In this document: positions 39,727 through 48,925 of the stretch, piece by piece
Position numbering within the stretch: the first letter of the stretch is position 1
Layout of the letters: each line of letters opens with the position of its first letter
Source of the DNA: Pseudoflavonifractor sp. An184
GTDB taxonomy: Bacteria; Bacillota; Clostridia; Oscillospirales; Oscillospiraceae
Reading direction: 5' to 3'
Length of the DNA: 64,000 nucleotides
Assembly: GCF_002160305.1 (NCBI RefSeq)
Contig: NZ_NFKI01000005.1
Span: 35,084-99,083, forward strand
The notes under the pieces: model-generated
Seen by the model: only the letters and a program-made list of their open reading frames with translations
Database searches by the model: none
What the model was told of the DNA's origin: nothing
Position numbers and translations under genes: made by a program

Positions 39727-40578
39727 TTACGCCTCCTTTTTCTTGCCCAGGTAGGCCTCAATGACCACCGGGTCGTTTTTGATCTCGTCCGGGGTGCCCT
39801 TGGCGATGATCTGGCCGAAGTTCAGGACTGCGATGCCCTCGCAGATGCCCATGACCAGGCTCATGTCGTGCTCAATGAGCAGAATGGCGATGCCGAAGGT
39901 GTCCCGGATCTTCACGATGTTCTCCATGAGCTCGGCGGTCTCGGAGGGGTTCATGCCCGCCGCCGGCTCGTCCAGCAGGAGCAGGCTGGGGTTGGTGGCC
40001 AGGGCCCGGACGATCTCCAGCTTCCGCTGGGCGCCGTAGGGGAGGGAACCGGCCTTGTACTTGGCCAGATAGCCCATGTCAAAGATGGACAGCAGCTCCA
40101 TGGCCCGCTCGTGGGCCACCTTCTCCTCCTTCCAGTAGCCGGGCAGGCGGAAGATGCCGCTCCAGAAGCCATAGCCGATGTGGTTGTGAAGGCCCAGCTT
40201 CACGTTGTCCTCCACCGTCAGGTTGTTGAACAGACGGATGTTCTGGAAGGTGCGGGCGATGCCCGCCTTGTTCACCTGGACGGTGTTCATGTTGTGTGTG
40301 TCCACCCCGTCCAGCAGGATGGTGCCCCGGGTGGGCTGATACACCTTGGTGAGCAGGTTGAAAACGGTGGTCTTGCCCGCGCCGTTGGGGCCGATGAGGC
40401 CGGCGATCTCGGTGCGGCCAATGGCCATGTTGAAGTCCTTGACGGCGGACAGGCCGCCGAAGTCGATGCCCAGATGCTGGCACTCCAGGATGGGGCTCTT
40501 GTCAATGTCCCGCTCGGGGATCTTGTTGGGGCTGGGGACGGTGACCAGCTTGACGGGCTCCTTGGGAATTCGGCTCAT
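39727..40578 (-). CDS. livG: branched-chain amino-acid ABC transporter, ATPase LivG
   Basis: A 283-residue ATPase. Walker A GPNGAGKT, LPYGAQRKLEIVRAL in place of the canonical signature as usual for LivG, and Walker B LLLLDEPAAGMNP. The N-terminal ~30 residues (PSPNKIPERDIDKSP) extend beyond most LivG proteins. It overlaps livM by 4 bp (ATGA). Confidence 0.93.
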   Translation of the reverse strand: MSRIPKEPVKLVTVPSPNKIPERDIDKSPILECQHLGIDFGGLSAVKDFNMAIGRTEIAGLIGPNGAGKTTVFNLLTKVYQPTRGTILLDGVDTHNMNTVQVNKAGIARTFQNIRLFNNLTVEDNVKLGLHNHIGYGFWSGIFRLPGYWKEEKVAHERAMELLSIFDMGYLAKYKAGSLPYGAQRKLEIVRALATNPSLLLLDEPAAGMNPSETAELMENIVKIRDTFGIAILLIEHDMSLVMGICEGIAVLNFGQIIAKGTPDEIKNDPVVIEAYLGKKKEA

Positions 40579-41642
40579 TGTTTGGCACCTTCTTTCTTCT
40601 CCTGGCGCTCCTCACGCACACGGGCGATGAAATTCCACAATGTGGGGTTGTTGGTGGCCAGCATGACCAGGATCAGCACGATGGCGTACACCAGCATCCG
40701 GTAGTCGGCGAACTGGCGCAGGGCCTCGGGCAGGATGGTCAGGGCGGCGGCGGCGATCACCGAGCCCCACATGTTGCCCAGGCCGCCCAGCACCACAAAC
40801 ACCAGGATCAGAATGGAGGTGTTGAAGTCGAACTTGGTGGCGGTAAAGGTGACCTGTCCGCAGCCGTACAGGGTGCCGGCGGCCCCCGCCAGGACGGCGG
40901 AGGTAACAAAGGCGATCATCTTGTACTTGGTGACGCTGATGCCCACGCTCTCGGCGGCGATCCGGTTGTCCCGGGCGGCCATGATGGCCCGGCCGGTGCG
41001 GCTGTTCACCAGATTGAAGATCACGAACAGGGCCACCAGCACCAGCACCACGCCGGCGGTAAAGGTGGCGATGCGGGCGGAGTTGGTGACGCCCACGGGG
41101 CCCCGGATGAGCTCCACACCGGTCTCGGAGAGATTGGTGTTGTCGCTCAGGAAGCTGAAGTGCAGGCCGTTCTCATCCACGCCCAGATAGACGTTGGTGA
41201 CCAGACTCTTGATGATCTCGCCGAAGGCCAGGGTGACGATGGCCAGATAGTCGCCGTTGAGGCGGAGGACCGGCACGCCGATGAGAAAGCCGAAGATGCC
41301 GGCGATCACGCCGCCCAGCACCATGGCCAGGGCCAGACGGAGGGGCTCCATCTCCACGCTGTTCTGCAGGGCGGCGGCCACCGAGCAGCCGGCAAAGGCG
41401 CCGATGCTCATAAAGCCCGCGTGGCCCAGGGACAGCTCGCCGGAGACGCCCACCACCAGGTTGAGGGCCAGGGCCATGGTCACATAGGCGCAGATGGGGA
41501 CCAGCTGCCCCTCCAGCACCGAGCCCACGCCGCCCTCCCGGAAGGAGCGCAGCAGCTGAATGATCAGGTAGGCCCCGATGACCAGTCCGTAGGTAAACAG
41601 GCTGGAGCGGGTGGATTTTTTCATTTGCAGAATTCGATTCAT
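40575..41642 (-). CDS. livM: branched-chain amino-acid ABC transporter, permease LivM
   Basis: A 355-residue inner-membrane permease with about nine hydrophobic helices. Typical LivM segments: GELSLGHAGFMSIGAFAG, LRLNGDYLAIVTLAFGEI (ATPase-contact loop), and VVLGGLGNMWGSVIAA. Forms the channel with LivH. Its stop overlaps livG by 4 bp; 14 bp from livH. Confidence 0.93.
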   Translation of the reverse strand: MNRILQMKKSTRSSLFTYGLVIGAYLIIQLLRSFREGGVGSVLEGQLVPICAYVTMALALNLVVGVSGELSLGHAGFMSIGAFAGCSVAAALQNSVEMEPLRLALAMVLGGVIAGIFGFLIGVPVLRLNGDYLAIVTLAFGEIIKSLVTNVYLGVDENGLHFSFLSDNTNLSETGVELIRGPVGVTNSARIATFTAGVVLVLVALFVIFNLVNSRTGRAIMAARDNRIAAESVGISVTKYKMIAFVTSAVLAGAAGTLYGCGQVTFTATKFDFNTSILILVFVVLGGLGNMWGSVIAAAALTILPEALRQFADYRMLVYAIVLILVMLATNNPTLWNFIARVREERQEKKEGAKQ

Positions 41643-41656
41643 ACTCTCCGCCCCCT

Positions 41657-42577
41657 TTACACTTTCTCCTGGACCATCTTGCCCAGCAGACCGGCGGGCT
41701 TCACCAGCAGCACCACGATGAGCACCGCGAAGACGATGGCGTTCTGGAGCTGGGTGGAGATGTAAGCGCCGGCGAAAATCTCGATCACGCCCAGCAGCAG
41801 GCCGCCCAGCATGGCCCCGGGAATGGAGCCGATGCCCCCGAACACAGCGGCGGTGAAGGCTTTGATGCCGGGCATGGAGCCGGTGGTGGGGGTCAGAGTG
41901 GGGTAGGCGGACATGTACAGCACCCCGGCGATGGCCGCCAGGGCGGAGCCGATGGCGAAGGTGAGAGAGATGGTGGCGTTCACGTTGATGCCCATGAGCT
42001 GGGCCGCCCCCTTGTCCTCAGACACGGCCCGCATGGCCTTGCCCAGCTTGGTGCGGCTGGTGAAGGCGGTGAGGACCACCATGATGATGATACAGGCCGC
42101 AATGGTGAGCAGCGTCACATAGCTGATGGACAGCGCTCCCACCTGCAGGCTGCCCCGGCCGGTGACCGGGGTGAACACCTTGGGGTTGGAGGACCACAGC
42201 AGCAGCGCCGCATTTTGTAAAAAGTAACTCACGCCGATGGCGGTGATGAGCACCGCCAGAGACGGTGCCTGCCGCAGCGGCTTATAGGCCAGCCGCTCGA
42301 TGACAACGCCCAGCACGGTGCACACCGCCATGGCCAGCAGGGTCCCCGCCACGGCGGGCACCACGGTGGCGGCCACAGAGCCCTCGGCGAAGTTGCCGGA
42401 CAGCCCGCTCATGGCGAAGAAGCAGACATAGCCGCCCACCATGATCACGTCGCCGTGGGCAAAGTTCAGCATCTTGGCGATGCCGTAGACCATGGTGTAG
42501 CCCAGGGCGATGATGGCGTACACGCTGCCCAGGCTCAATCCACGGATCAGATAATTCAGGATAATGGTAATATCCAT
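41657..42577 (-). CDS. livH: branched-chain amino-acid ABC transporter, permease LivH
   Basis: A 306-residue permease with about eight helices. Marks: GLSLGSVYAIIALGYTMVYG at the N-terminus, NFAHGDVIMVGGYV, and FGGIGSIPGAMLGGLLLG near the end. Start set at the ATG at 42577 with AAGGGGAAT upstream; a longer frame to 42739 has no ribosome site and runs through a hairpin. It is separated from livK by 400 bp. Confidence 0.92.
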   Translation of the reverse strand: MDITIILNYLIRGLSLGSVYAIIALGYTMVYGIAKMLNFAHGDVIMVGGYVCFFAMSGLSGNFAEGSVAATVVPAVAGTLLAMAVCTVLGVVIERLAYKPLRQAPSLAVLITAIGVSYFLQNAALLLWSSNPKVFTPVTGRGSLQVGALSISYVTLLTIAACIIIMVVLTAFTSRTKLGKAMRAVSEDKGAAQLMGINVNATISLTFAIGSALAAIAGVLYMSAYPTLTPTTGSMPGIKAFTAAVFGGIGSIPGAMLGGLLLGVIEIFAGAYISTQLQNAIVFAVLIVVLLVKPAGLLGKMVQEKV

Positions 42578-42978
42578 ATTGATTCCCCTTTTTTCCGGGG
42601 CGCACCGGAAAACAGCCGGAGCACAGCTTGTCGAAACGGTTGTTTCGACAAGCTGTGCAGCACTTTTCAGAATGTTAGAACATTCTGAAAAGTAGCCTGA
42701 TTGCACGTGAAAGACAACCCTGACGGTTTCTCTTCGCACTAAGTGCCGCCGCTTTGCGGCGGTTGTGCTTCGATGCGCTCTGCGGAGCAGTCTTTCACAC
42801 TATCTTTCCCTCCGAAATCTTAATCCGGAGAGTTCTCGACAGCCTGTGGAGCCCTCCGGCTCCTTTCCGATGCGTCCCCTCTCTCATTTACAACACCCCG
42901 CCCCGGACGGGGCCGCCCCAAAGGAGGCAGCCCGTCCGGAGAAGGGAAGTGGTTTGTCAGACGCCGGGAGCGGGGACC
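42578..42978. other. livK-livH intergenic region with two perfect hairpins
   Basis: A 17-bp perfect inverted repeat (42621-42637 and 42642-42658, loop GGTT) and a 15-bp perfect one (42662-42676 and 42679-42693, loop AG) stand next to each other. Neither has a T-tract in the liv direction. They could stop or stabilise the livK part of the transcript so that the binding protein is made in excess. GCCGCCGCTTTGCGGCGG at 42744-42761 is a third hairpin. The rest has no recognisable signal. Confidence 0.6.
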
Positions 42979-44235
42979 TTAGTCCATGCCCACGTAAGCG
43001 CCATTCTCGATGACCATGCCCTTGGGGGCCTTGGACACCGCGCCGGTGGAGTCCCAGGTGATGCCCTGGCCGTCGCCGGTGAGGCCGGTCAGAGTGATGG
43101 TGGGGAACGCCGCGATCAGGGCGTCGTTGATGGCCTCAGCGGTCATGTCGGGGGTGCAGCCGGCGGTCTCCAGAGCCAGCTTCAGGGCGTAGATGCAGTC
43201 GTAGGCGTCGGCGGCAAACTGGTTGGGGGTCTCGCCGTAGAGGCTCTCATACTCAGTGACGAAGGCCACGGTGGCGTCGTCGGTGGCGTCGGCGTTGAAG
43301 GGAGTCAGCAGCATAACGCCCTCGGCCAGGGAGGCGTCGAAGCCCTCCATGGTCAGGATGCCGTCCATGCCGTCCACGCCGAAGAACTTGGGCTCATAGC
43401 CCATGGAGTCGGCCTGGGTCAGGATCAGAGAGGCGGGCTGATAGTACATGGGCAGGAAGACCAGATCGGCGCCCTTCTGCTGGGCGTCGGTGAGCTGGAC
43501 GGTAAAGTCATTGGAGGTGTCGGTGGTGAAGGTGGAGTTGCCCACGATGTTCAGACCCAGCTCCTCCGCCTCGGCTACAAACTGGTCCTTGATGCCGGTG
43601 GAGTACACATCGTCGTTCTTCCAGATGATGTACACGTTCTCGCCCAGGTTCTGCTCATAGATATACTGGGCGGAGGCCAGCCCCTGGTTGGGGTCGGAGA
43701 AGCACATCTGGAACACGTTGTCCTTGTTGGCGATGACGTTGGGGGAGGAGGCGGAGGGGGTCAGGGCGAAGATCCGGTCCTCGAAGTTGTACTGGGAGGT
43801 GGCGATGCCGGGCTGGGTGGTGACGGAGCCCAGGGAGATCTGCATGCCCCAGTCCTTCAGGTTGTTGAAGGCGTTGACGGCGGTCTCAGGCACGTTCTGG
43901 TCGTCCTGATAGTTCAGCTCGAACTGAATGTCGCCGCCCTCAGAGTTGATCTCGTTCACCGCGATCTGGGCACCCCGGTAGGCGGCTAGGCCGTAGATGG
44001 AGGCGTCGCCGGTGAGGGGGCCGGTGGCGCCGATCTTGAAGGCGGCGCCGGTGGGATCGACCACCTCTTTGACGGTGGTGCCGGCGGTGACGCCGCCGGT
44101 GGAGGTATCGCCGGTGGAGCCGCTGGCGCTGGAGCCGCCGCTGCTGCCGGCGCCGCCGCCATTGCCGCCGCAGGCGGCCAGGGACAGCGTCATGGCCGCG
44201 GCCATAGTGAAGGCAAGAAACTTTTTGCTGTTCAT
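42979..44235 (-). CDS. livK: branched-chain amino-acid ABC transporter substrate-binding lipoprotein
   Basis: A 418-residue binding protein (LivJ/LivK type). Signal peptide MNSKKFLAFTMAAAMTLSLA followed by the lipobox LAAC at ~19-22 and a Gly/Ser-rich linker to ~50. The mature part has GATGPLTGDASIYGLAA, GGDIQFELNYQDDQN and DAYDCIYALKLAL, as in Leu/Ile/Val-binding proteins. It is attached to the outer face of the membrane and feeds LivHMGF. First gene of the cluster; the promoter should lie between it and 44294. Confidence 0.94.
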   Translation of the reverse strand: MNSKKFLAFTMAAAMTLSLAACGGNGGGAGSSGGSSASGSTGDTSTGGVTAGTTVKEVVDPTGAAFKIGATGPLTGDASIYGLAAYRGAQIAVNEINSEGGDIQFELNYQDDQNVPETAVNAFNNLKDWGMQISLGSVTTQPGIATSQYNFEDRIFALTPSASSPNVIANKDNVFQMCFSDPNQGLASAQYIYEQNLGENVYIIWKNDDVYSTGIKDQFVAEAEELGLNIVGNSTFTTDTSNDFTVQLTDAQQKGADLVFLPMYYQPASLILTQADSMGYEPKFFGVDGMDGILTMEGFDASLAEGVMLLTPFNADATDDATVAFVTEYESLYGETPNQFAADAYDCIYALKLALETAGCTPDMTAEAINDALIAAFPTITLTGLTGDGQGITWDSTGAVSKAPKGMVIENGAYVGMD

Positions 44236-44293
44236 AACATTTATTCTCCTTTACAGCTTGACTCGCGTCCGGAGCCGGACACGGAATATAAAA

Positions 44294-44325
44294 AAGCGGC
44301 TCCGCTCCAAAGAACGAAGCCGCTT
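44294..44325 (-). terminator. terminator of the small membrane protein gene
   Basis: AAGCGGCT (44294-44301) with AGCCGCTT (44318-44325); minus-strand T-run to the left (44289-44295). It lies between the 44338 gene and livK, so the latter needs its own promoter. Confidence 0.7.
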
Positions 44326-44337
44326 CTTTACCGAAAC

Positions 44338-44607
44338 TTAAATGGTAAGCAGCCGTCTCTTTGGAGCTTCGGCCCGGATGATCCGGGCCAGCATAATCAG
44401 CAGTACCCCCGCCAGAAGCAGGAGCGCCGCCAGTACGCCGCCCACTACCCCCAGAATAGCAAAAATGGACACCATTACCATGGTGTCCAGAATCAGGGCA
44501 GTGTGGGAGGCGGAGTGGTTCCGACGGGCAGGGCAGCAGGAAACCGCCTCTGTTCCACAACCGGCAGAGGCATTCATCCACATAGAGGTCTCAGCATACG
44601 GATACAT
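44338..44607 (-). CDS. small single-helix membrane protein, unknown function
   Basis: An 89-residue protein. The N-terminal ~45 residues contain three Cys and are hydrophilic (MYPYAETSMWMNASAGCG). One or two membrane helices follow (ILDTMVMVSIFAILGVVGGV, LAALLLLAGVLLIMLA), then a basic end (RAEAPKRRLL). The ATG at 44607 is 8 bp past AGAAAGGAG. Not recognised as a named family. It lies upstream of livK but is separated by a terminator. Confidence 0.6.
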   Translation of the reverse strand: MYPYAETSMWMNASAGCGTEAVSCCPARRNHSASHTALILDTMVMVSIFAILGVVGGVLAALLLLAGVLLIMLARIIRAEAPKRRLLTI

Positions 44608-44789
44608 GGCGGCGGCTCCTTTCTGCAAAAATCAAACTTTAAGTTTGTTTTATTGTAAAACACCCCCCTCCATTCGTCAATGGACGTTTCCACCAGAATC
44701 CGGGGGGAGCGCTCCGGTTTTCATGTCCGTTCTGTACAGAATTTTGTCCGCCTGGGGCGGGCAGAAGGGGTGGGTTCTGTTTCACGGGG

Positions 44790-45453
44790 GAGTTTCGCCG
44801 CCTGCGGGCGGCGAGTGACTTTCTGGACGGCCAGAAAGTCACCAATGGCCCAGGCCACCCTCTCTTGCCCCTTTGGGGCAATTCACCTCGAGAACCGCTA
44901 GGGGGCGGGCGCAATCGGCAGAAGCGGCTGCGCCGCCCCTGCCTCCATGCCGCCCGTCCCCTAGGACCCCCATTACGAGGGACACATACCTGTAAGGTTA
45001 AGCAGAATTTCCGGCGCGCAAAATCTGAGTGGCCGGTCTAAATTCTTGCCGGGCCACTGGGCCCTGGGGGAGAGGAAAATTTCAGCGGTGCGGTTCCGCT
45101 TCTGCGCCTGGGTGTCCCAGCCGACGGTCCGGGGAGCGGTCGACGCCGGACTGGGGACATTGGCTCGGCGAACTGAGGCGCGGCAGTTGAAGTGTGAGAC
45201 CTGAAATTTATGCATACTCAGGCCCCCAGTGGGGCCGGATGGAACCGCACCCAAGCACTCCTGATTTTGCGCGCCGGAAGGGTTGCACGATGTTCAAGGG
45301 GTAACCCCCGTAAATGGGGTCCGGGGAAAGCAGCCTATGGGCCTAGGCGGAGCGAAGCGGAGCCGTAGCCCATCGGATGCGTCCCCGGCGGCGTTTTGCC
45401 TACTTTGCCGCCGCGGGCAAAGTAGGTCGCCGCCCGCAGGCGGCGAAATCCCC
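44790..45453. repeat. ORF-free terminal-inverted-repeat element, copy A
   Basis: Ends are GGGGAGTTTCGCCGCC (about 44793) and its inverse GGCGGCGAAATCCCC (45439-45453). Inside are two ~170-bp modules facing each other (44964-45131 and about 45143-45322). Each holds ACCCCCATTACG or its complement, TTCCGGCGCGCAAAATC, a CCCACTGGGGCC-like block and AAATTTCAG. The same module occurs inverted at 56731-56905. No convincing gene; frames here lack ribosome sites. Probably a non-autonomous mobile or structured-RNA element. Confidence 0.7.
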
Positions 45454-45465
45454 CTGCGAAATAAC

Positions 45466-48150
45466 TCAATGAGACTCCGCCCAGCTCTGTCCCGCGTGGG
45501 TCTCCGCCACCAGGGGGACGGACAGGGGGAATACCCCCTCCATCTCCTCCTGGAGGAGGGCGCACACCCGCTCCTGCTCCTCCTGGGGGCACTCCACGAT
45601 GAGCTCGTCGTGGACCTGGAGGACCAGCTGTCCCCGGAGCCCCTCGGCTTTCAGACGGTCCCGCACCCGGAGCATGGCCAGCTTGATGATGTCGGCGGCG
45701 GTGCCCTGGATGGGCATGTTCAGGGCCACCCGCTCCCCAAAGGACCGGGTGTTGAAGTTGGAGGACTTCAGCTCGGGCAGCCAGCGGCGGCGGCCCATGA
45801 GGGTGGACACATAGCCGTCCGCCTTGGCCCGCTCCACCACATGGTCCATATAGGCCCGCACGCCGGGGTAGGTGGCAAAGTAACGGTCCATATAGGCCTT
45901 GGCCTCGGCCACGGTGACCCCGATGTCCTGGCTCAGAGAGAAGGCGGAGATGCCGTAGACGATGCCGAAGTTCACCGCCTTGGCGCTGCGGCGCATTTCA
46001 TGGGTGACCTGCTCCGGCTCCACCCCGAACACCTGGGCGGCGGTGACCGTGTGGAAGTCCCGGCCGGAGCGGAAGGCCTCGATCATCTTCTCGTCCCCGG
46101 CCATGTGGGCCAGGAGCCGCAGCTCGATCTGGGAGTAGTCCGCGTCCACCAGGGTCATCCCCGGCCCGGCCACGAACATTTTCCGCAGCTCCGCCCCCAG
46201 GGGGGTGCGGATGGGGATGTTCTGGAGGTTGGGCTCGGCGGAGCTCAGCCGCCCGGTGGCGGTGACCGTATTCTGGAAGCAGGTGTGGATGCGTCCGTCG
46301 TCCCCGATCACCTTGCCCAGGCCGTCCACATAGGTGGACTTCAATTTGGTGAGCTGGCGGTAGTCCAGGATCTGCTCGATGATGGGATGCCTGCCCCGGA
46401 GCTTGTCCAGCACCTCCGCATTGGTGGAGTAGCCCGTCTTGGTCTTCTTCACCGGGGGCAGGCCCAGCTGGTCAAAGAGGATGCGGCCCAGCTGCTGGGT
46501 GGAGTTGATGTTGAACTCCTCCCCGGCCAGCTCATAAATCGCGGCCTGCACCTTGTCGATACCCTGGGAGAGCATCTCCCCGAACTCTACCAGGGCCCCC
46601 CGGTCCACCAGCACCCCGATCTCCTCCATCTCCGCCAGCACCGGGCACAGGGGGAGGTCCACCTCCTGATAGATTTTGTTCAGTCCCAGTTCCTCCAGCC
46701 GCTGGGAGAGGGTCTTTCGCAGAGCACCGATGAGGGCGGTGTGGGACAGCAGGGCGGCTGTGGGCCCCGCCGGGTCGGCCAGGGGACCGAAGGCCCCCTC
46801 CTCCAGATAGGCCTTGGCCTTGGGGAACTCCTGGTTGTAGTAGGTGATGCCCAGCTTCTCCAGGTCGTAGCTGCCGTCGGTGGGGGCCAGCAGATAGGCG
46901 GCCACCTCGGTGTCAAAGACGATGCCGCCGGGCTGAATGCCCTCGTCCAGCAGCCCCTTCCACAGCTCCTTGGAGCCGTGGACCACCTTTTTGATATCCG
47001 GGGCGAACAGGGTCCGGAGACCGTCGTTGTAGCACTCTAGCTTGTCCGCAAACAGCAGGGCGGCCCGGTGCTCTGTCTCCGTCTCCGCCCACTCCACGCA
47101 GATCACGTCCAGGGAGGGCAGGGCCAGTACGTTCACCTCATCAAGCCCACGCCAGAGGGCCAGCAACTCCTCCAGCCGCTCCCGGGTCTCCACCACCTCG
47201 CTGGCCGTGTTCACCTGGGCGGACGCCTCCTCCTGGACGGCTCCCTCCCCCTGGGGGGCGGTGAGGTGGAACTTGTCAATGAGCTTGGCAAACTCCAGGT
47301 CCAGAAACAGCTGGTACAGGGCGGGGCCGTTGGGCTCCTTGCGTAAATTGTTCTCCGGGGCGAAGTCGATGGGGGCGTCGGTGTGGATGGTGGCCAGGTC
47401 GTAGGACATGCGGGCCTGGTCCTCCCCCTCGGTGAGCTTTTTGATGACCCCGGGCTTGGCGGGGGCGCCGGGGGCCATCTCCACCTCCGGCAGGGCGGCG
47501 TACAGGTCGTCAATAGAGCCGTACCGCTGGACCAGGGCCATGGCGGTCTTTTCTCCCACCCCCTTCACCCCGGGGATGTTGTCGCTGGAGTCCCCCATGA
47601 GGGCCTTCAGGTCGATGATGTGGATGGGGTCGAAGCCGTACTCCTCCCGGAAGGCCTCCGGGGTCATGTCCCGGGTGGTGGTGCGGCCCATGCGGGTGGA
47701 CACCAGCTTCACGGTGGTGGTGTCGGTCACCAGCTGGAGGGAGTCCTTGTCCCCGGTGACGATGACCGTCTCCCACCCGGCGGCGGTATCTTTTTGTGAG
47801 ATGGTGCCGATGAGGTCGTCCGCCTCCCAGCCGTCCAGCTCGTACATGGGGATGTTCATGGCCGCCAGCACGTCCTTGAGCAGGGGGAGCTGGCTGGCCA
47901 GCTCGTCGGGCATCCCCTTCCGGGTGGCCTTGTAGCCCTCGTAGGCCAGGTGCCGGAAGGTGGGGGCCTTCCGGTCGAAGGTGACGCACAGGGCGTCGGG
48001 CTTCCCCTCGTCCAGCAGTTTCGTTAAAATGTTCAGAAAGCCGAAAATGGCGTTGGTGGGCTGTCCCGCCCGGGTGGTGAGGTTCTGGCTCACCCCGTAA
48101 AAGGCCCGGTTGACGATGGAGTTGCCGTCCAGGACCATCAATTTCTTCAT
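45466..48150 (-). CDS. polA: DNA polymerase I
   Basis: An 894-residue polymerase. The N-terminal 5'-3' exonuclease (~1-290) has LDGNSIVNRAFYG, FDRKAPTFRH and MGDSSDNIPGVKGVGEKTA. The middle region (~300-480) is a degenerate 3'-5' exonuclease: expected metal-binding DxE motifs are not seen, so proofreading is probably absent, as in many Firmicutes. The polymerase domain has DADYSQIELRLLAHM (motif A), RRSAKAVNFGIVYG (motif B) and QVHDELIVE (motif C). Start at 48150 behind GGGAGGAG. Role: Okazaki-primer removal and repair. Confidence 0.96.
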   Translation of the reverse strand: MKKLMVLDGNSIVNRAFYGVSQNLTTRAGQPTNAIFGFLNILTKLLDEGKPDALCVTFDRKAPTFRHLAYEGYKATRKGMPDELASQLPLLKDVLAAMNIPMYELDGWEADDLIGTISQKDTAAGWETVIVTGDKDSLQLVTDTTTVKLVSTRMGRTTTRDMTPEAFREEYGFDPIHIIDLKALMGDSSDNIPGVKGVGEKTAMALVQRYGSIDDLYAALPEVEMAPGAPAKPGVIKKLTEGEDQARMSYDLATIHTDAPIDFAPENNLRKEPNGPALYQLFLDLEFAKLIDKFHLTAPQGEGAVQEEASAQVNTASEVVETRERLEELLALWRGLDEVNVLALPSLDVICVEWAETETEHRAALLFADKLECYNDGLRTLFAPDIKKVVHGSKELWKGLLDEGIQPGGIVFDTEVAAYLLAPTDGSYDLEKLGITYYNQEFPKAKAYLEEGAFGPLADPAGPTAALLSHTALIGALRKTLSQRLEELGLNKIYQEVDLPLCPVLAEMEEIGVLVDRGALVEFGEMLSQGIDKVQAAIYELAGEEFNINSTQQLGRILFDQLGLPPVKKTKTGYSTNAEVLDKLRGRHPIIEQILDYRQLTKLKSTYVDGLGKVIGDDGRIHTCFQNTVTATGRLSSAEPNLQNIPIRTPLGAELRKMFVAGPGMTLVDADYSQIELRLLAHMAGDEKMIEAFRSGRDFHTVTAAQVFGVEPEQVTHEMRRSAKAVNFGIVYGISAFSLSQDIGVTVAEAKAYMDRYFATYPGVRAYMDHVVERAKADGYVSTLMGRRRWLPELKSSNFNTRSFGERVALNMPIQGTAADIIKLAMLRVRDRLKAEGLRGQLVLQVHDELIVECPQEEQERVCALLQEEMEGVFPLSVPLVAETHAGQSWAESH

Positions 48151-48252
48151 AATGGGTCTCCTCCCAAAATTCGTCGTGCAGCAGCAGAATCTTGTACCTG
48201 GATAGTATATCAGGTTTCCCAAATCCGGACAAGAGAAACCCGTCCCTTTCTC

Positions 48253-48281
48253 TTGCTCTGCGGGATCGGATCTGGTATGAT
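48253..48281 (+). promoter_or_regulatory. sigma-A-like promoter of the 48329 gene
   Basis: TTGCTC (48253-48258), 17-bp spacer, TATGAT (48276-48281), 48 bp before the start codon. Confidence 0.5.
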
Positions 48282-48328
48282 GGGGCCATAGAGGACCCCA
48301 TTTGACATGGAAATAGGAGGCGCACCCC

Positions 48329-48862
48329 ATGGAACGGACAAATTCTGTCATTCGCATCTCCCGGGGCCGGCTGGCCGCCCTGCTGGCGGCCACGGTGCTG
48401 GTCTCCATCGCGCTGTTTTCCCTGATTTTCTACCACTGGTGCCTGCACGCCAAGCGGACGGAGGCCCTCACCCAGGGGGACGGCCCACTGTGGGCCTTTG
48501 AGCAGGGAGAGCTGGAGGTGGTGGAGGAGGACCTGGACGGGACCACGGTCTACGGAGGAGCCGGATACCAGGTCCAGGTTCGGGACGGCTTTGTCACCTC
48601 GGTCCGGGACGACAACAAGGGATTCACCAAGCTCTATGAGCAGGGAGTCCTGACCTCCATCACCTTCGACAACCCCCTGGGCGAGGCGGTGGCGCTGTGC
48701 ACCCCCTTCCAGGTGGACAGCTACCTGGAATATCCCGTCCGCACCACGGAGGAGGCCCGGACCATCAGGGAGAGCGTGGACGCAGAGGGGGCCGCCTCCC
48801 TCCGGGACCAGGGCCTGCGCTGCTGGGAGCTGGACAACGGCTATCTGGTGGTTGAAACCTGA
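48329..48862 (+). CDS. single-pass membrane protein of unknown function
   Basis: A 177-residue protein. Basic N-terminus (MERTNSVIRISRGR), one membrane helix at ~15-37 (LAALLAATVLVSIALFSLIF), then an external acidic domain (~45-177) with several short beta-like segments (TTVYGGAGYQVQVRDGFVTS). No known domain recognised. The ATG at 48329 follows ATAGGAGG. It is a single gene, with a bidirectional terminator after it. Confidence 0.7.
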   Translation: MERTNSVIRISRGRLAALLAATVLVSIALFSLIFYHWCLHAKRTEALTQGDGPLWAFEQGELEVVEEDLDGTTVYGGAGYQVQVRDGFVTSVRDDNKGFTKLYEQGVLTSITFDNPLGEAVALCTPFQVDSYLEYPVRTTEEARTIRESVDAEGAASLRDQGLRCWELDNGYLVVET

Positions 48863-48890
48863 TCCCCTATTTTATGATTGGAAATTGAAA

Positions 48891-48920
48891 CAGCCGCCAA
48901 CATCGCTGGCGGCTGTGTTT
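48891..48920. terminator. bidirectional terminator
   Basis: 9-bp perfect stem CAGCCGCCA (48891-48899) with TGGCGGCTG (48907-48915), then TGTTTTGC; serves both convergent genes. Confidence 0.8.
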
Positions 48921-48925
48921 TGCGT

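Noticed and set aside
45466..48408. Longer polA start near 48408
   Set aside because: The extra 86 residues have no family counterpart and no ribosome site; the ATG at 48150 has GGGAGGAG and starts at the conserved LDGNSIVNRAF.
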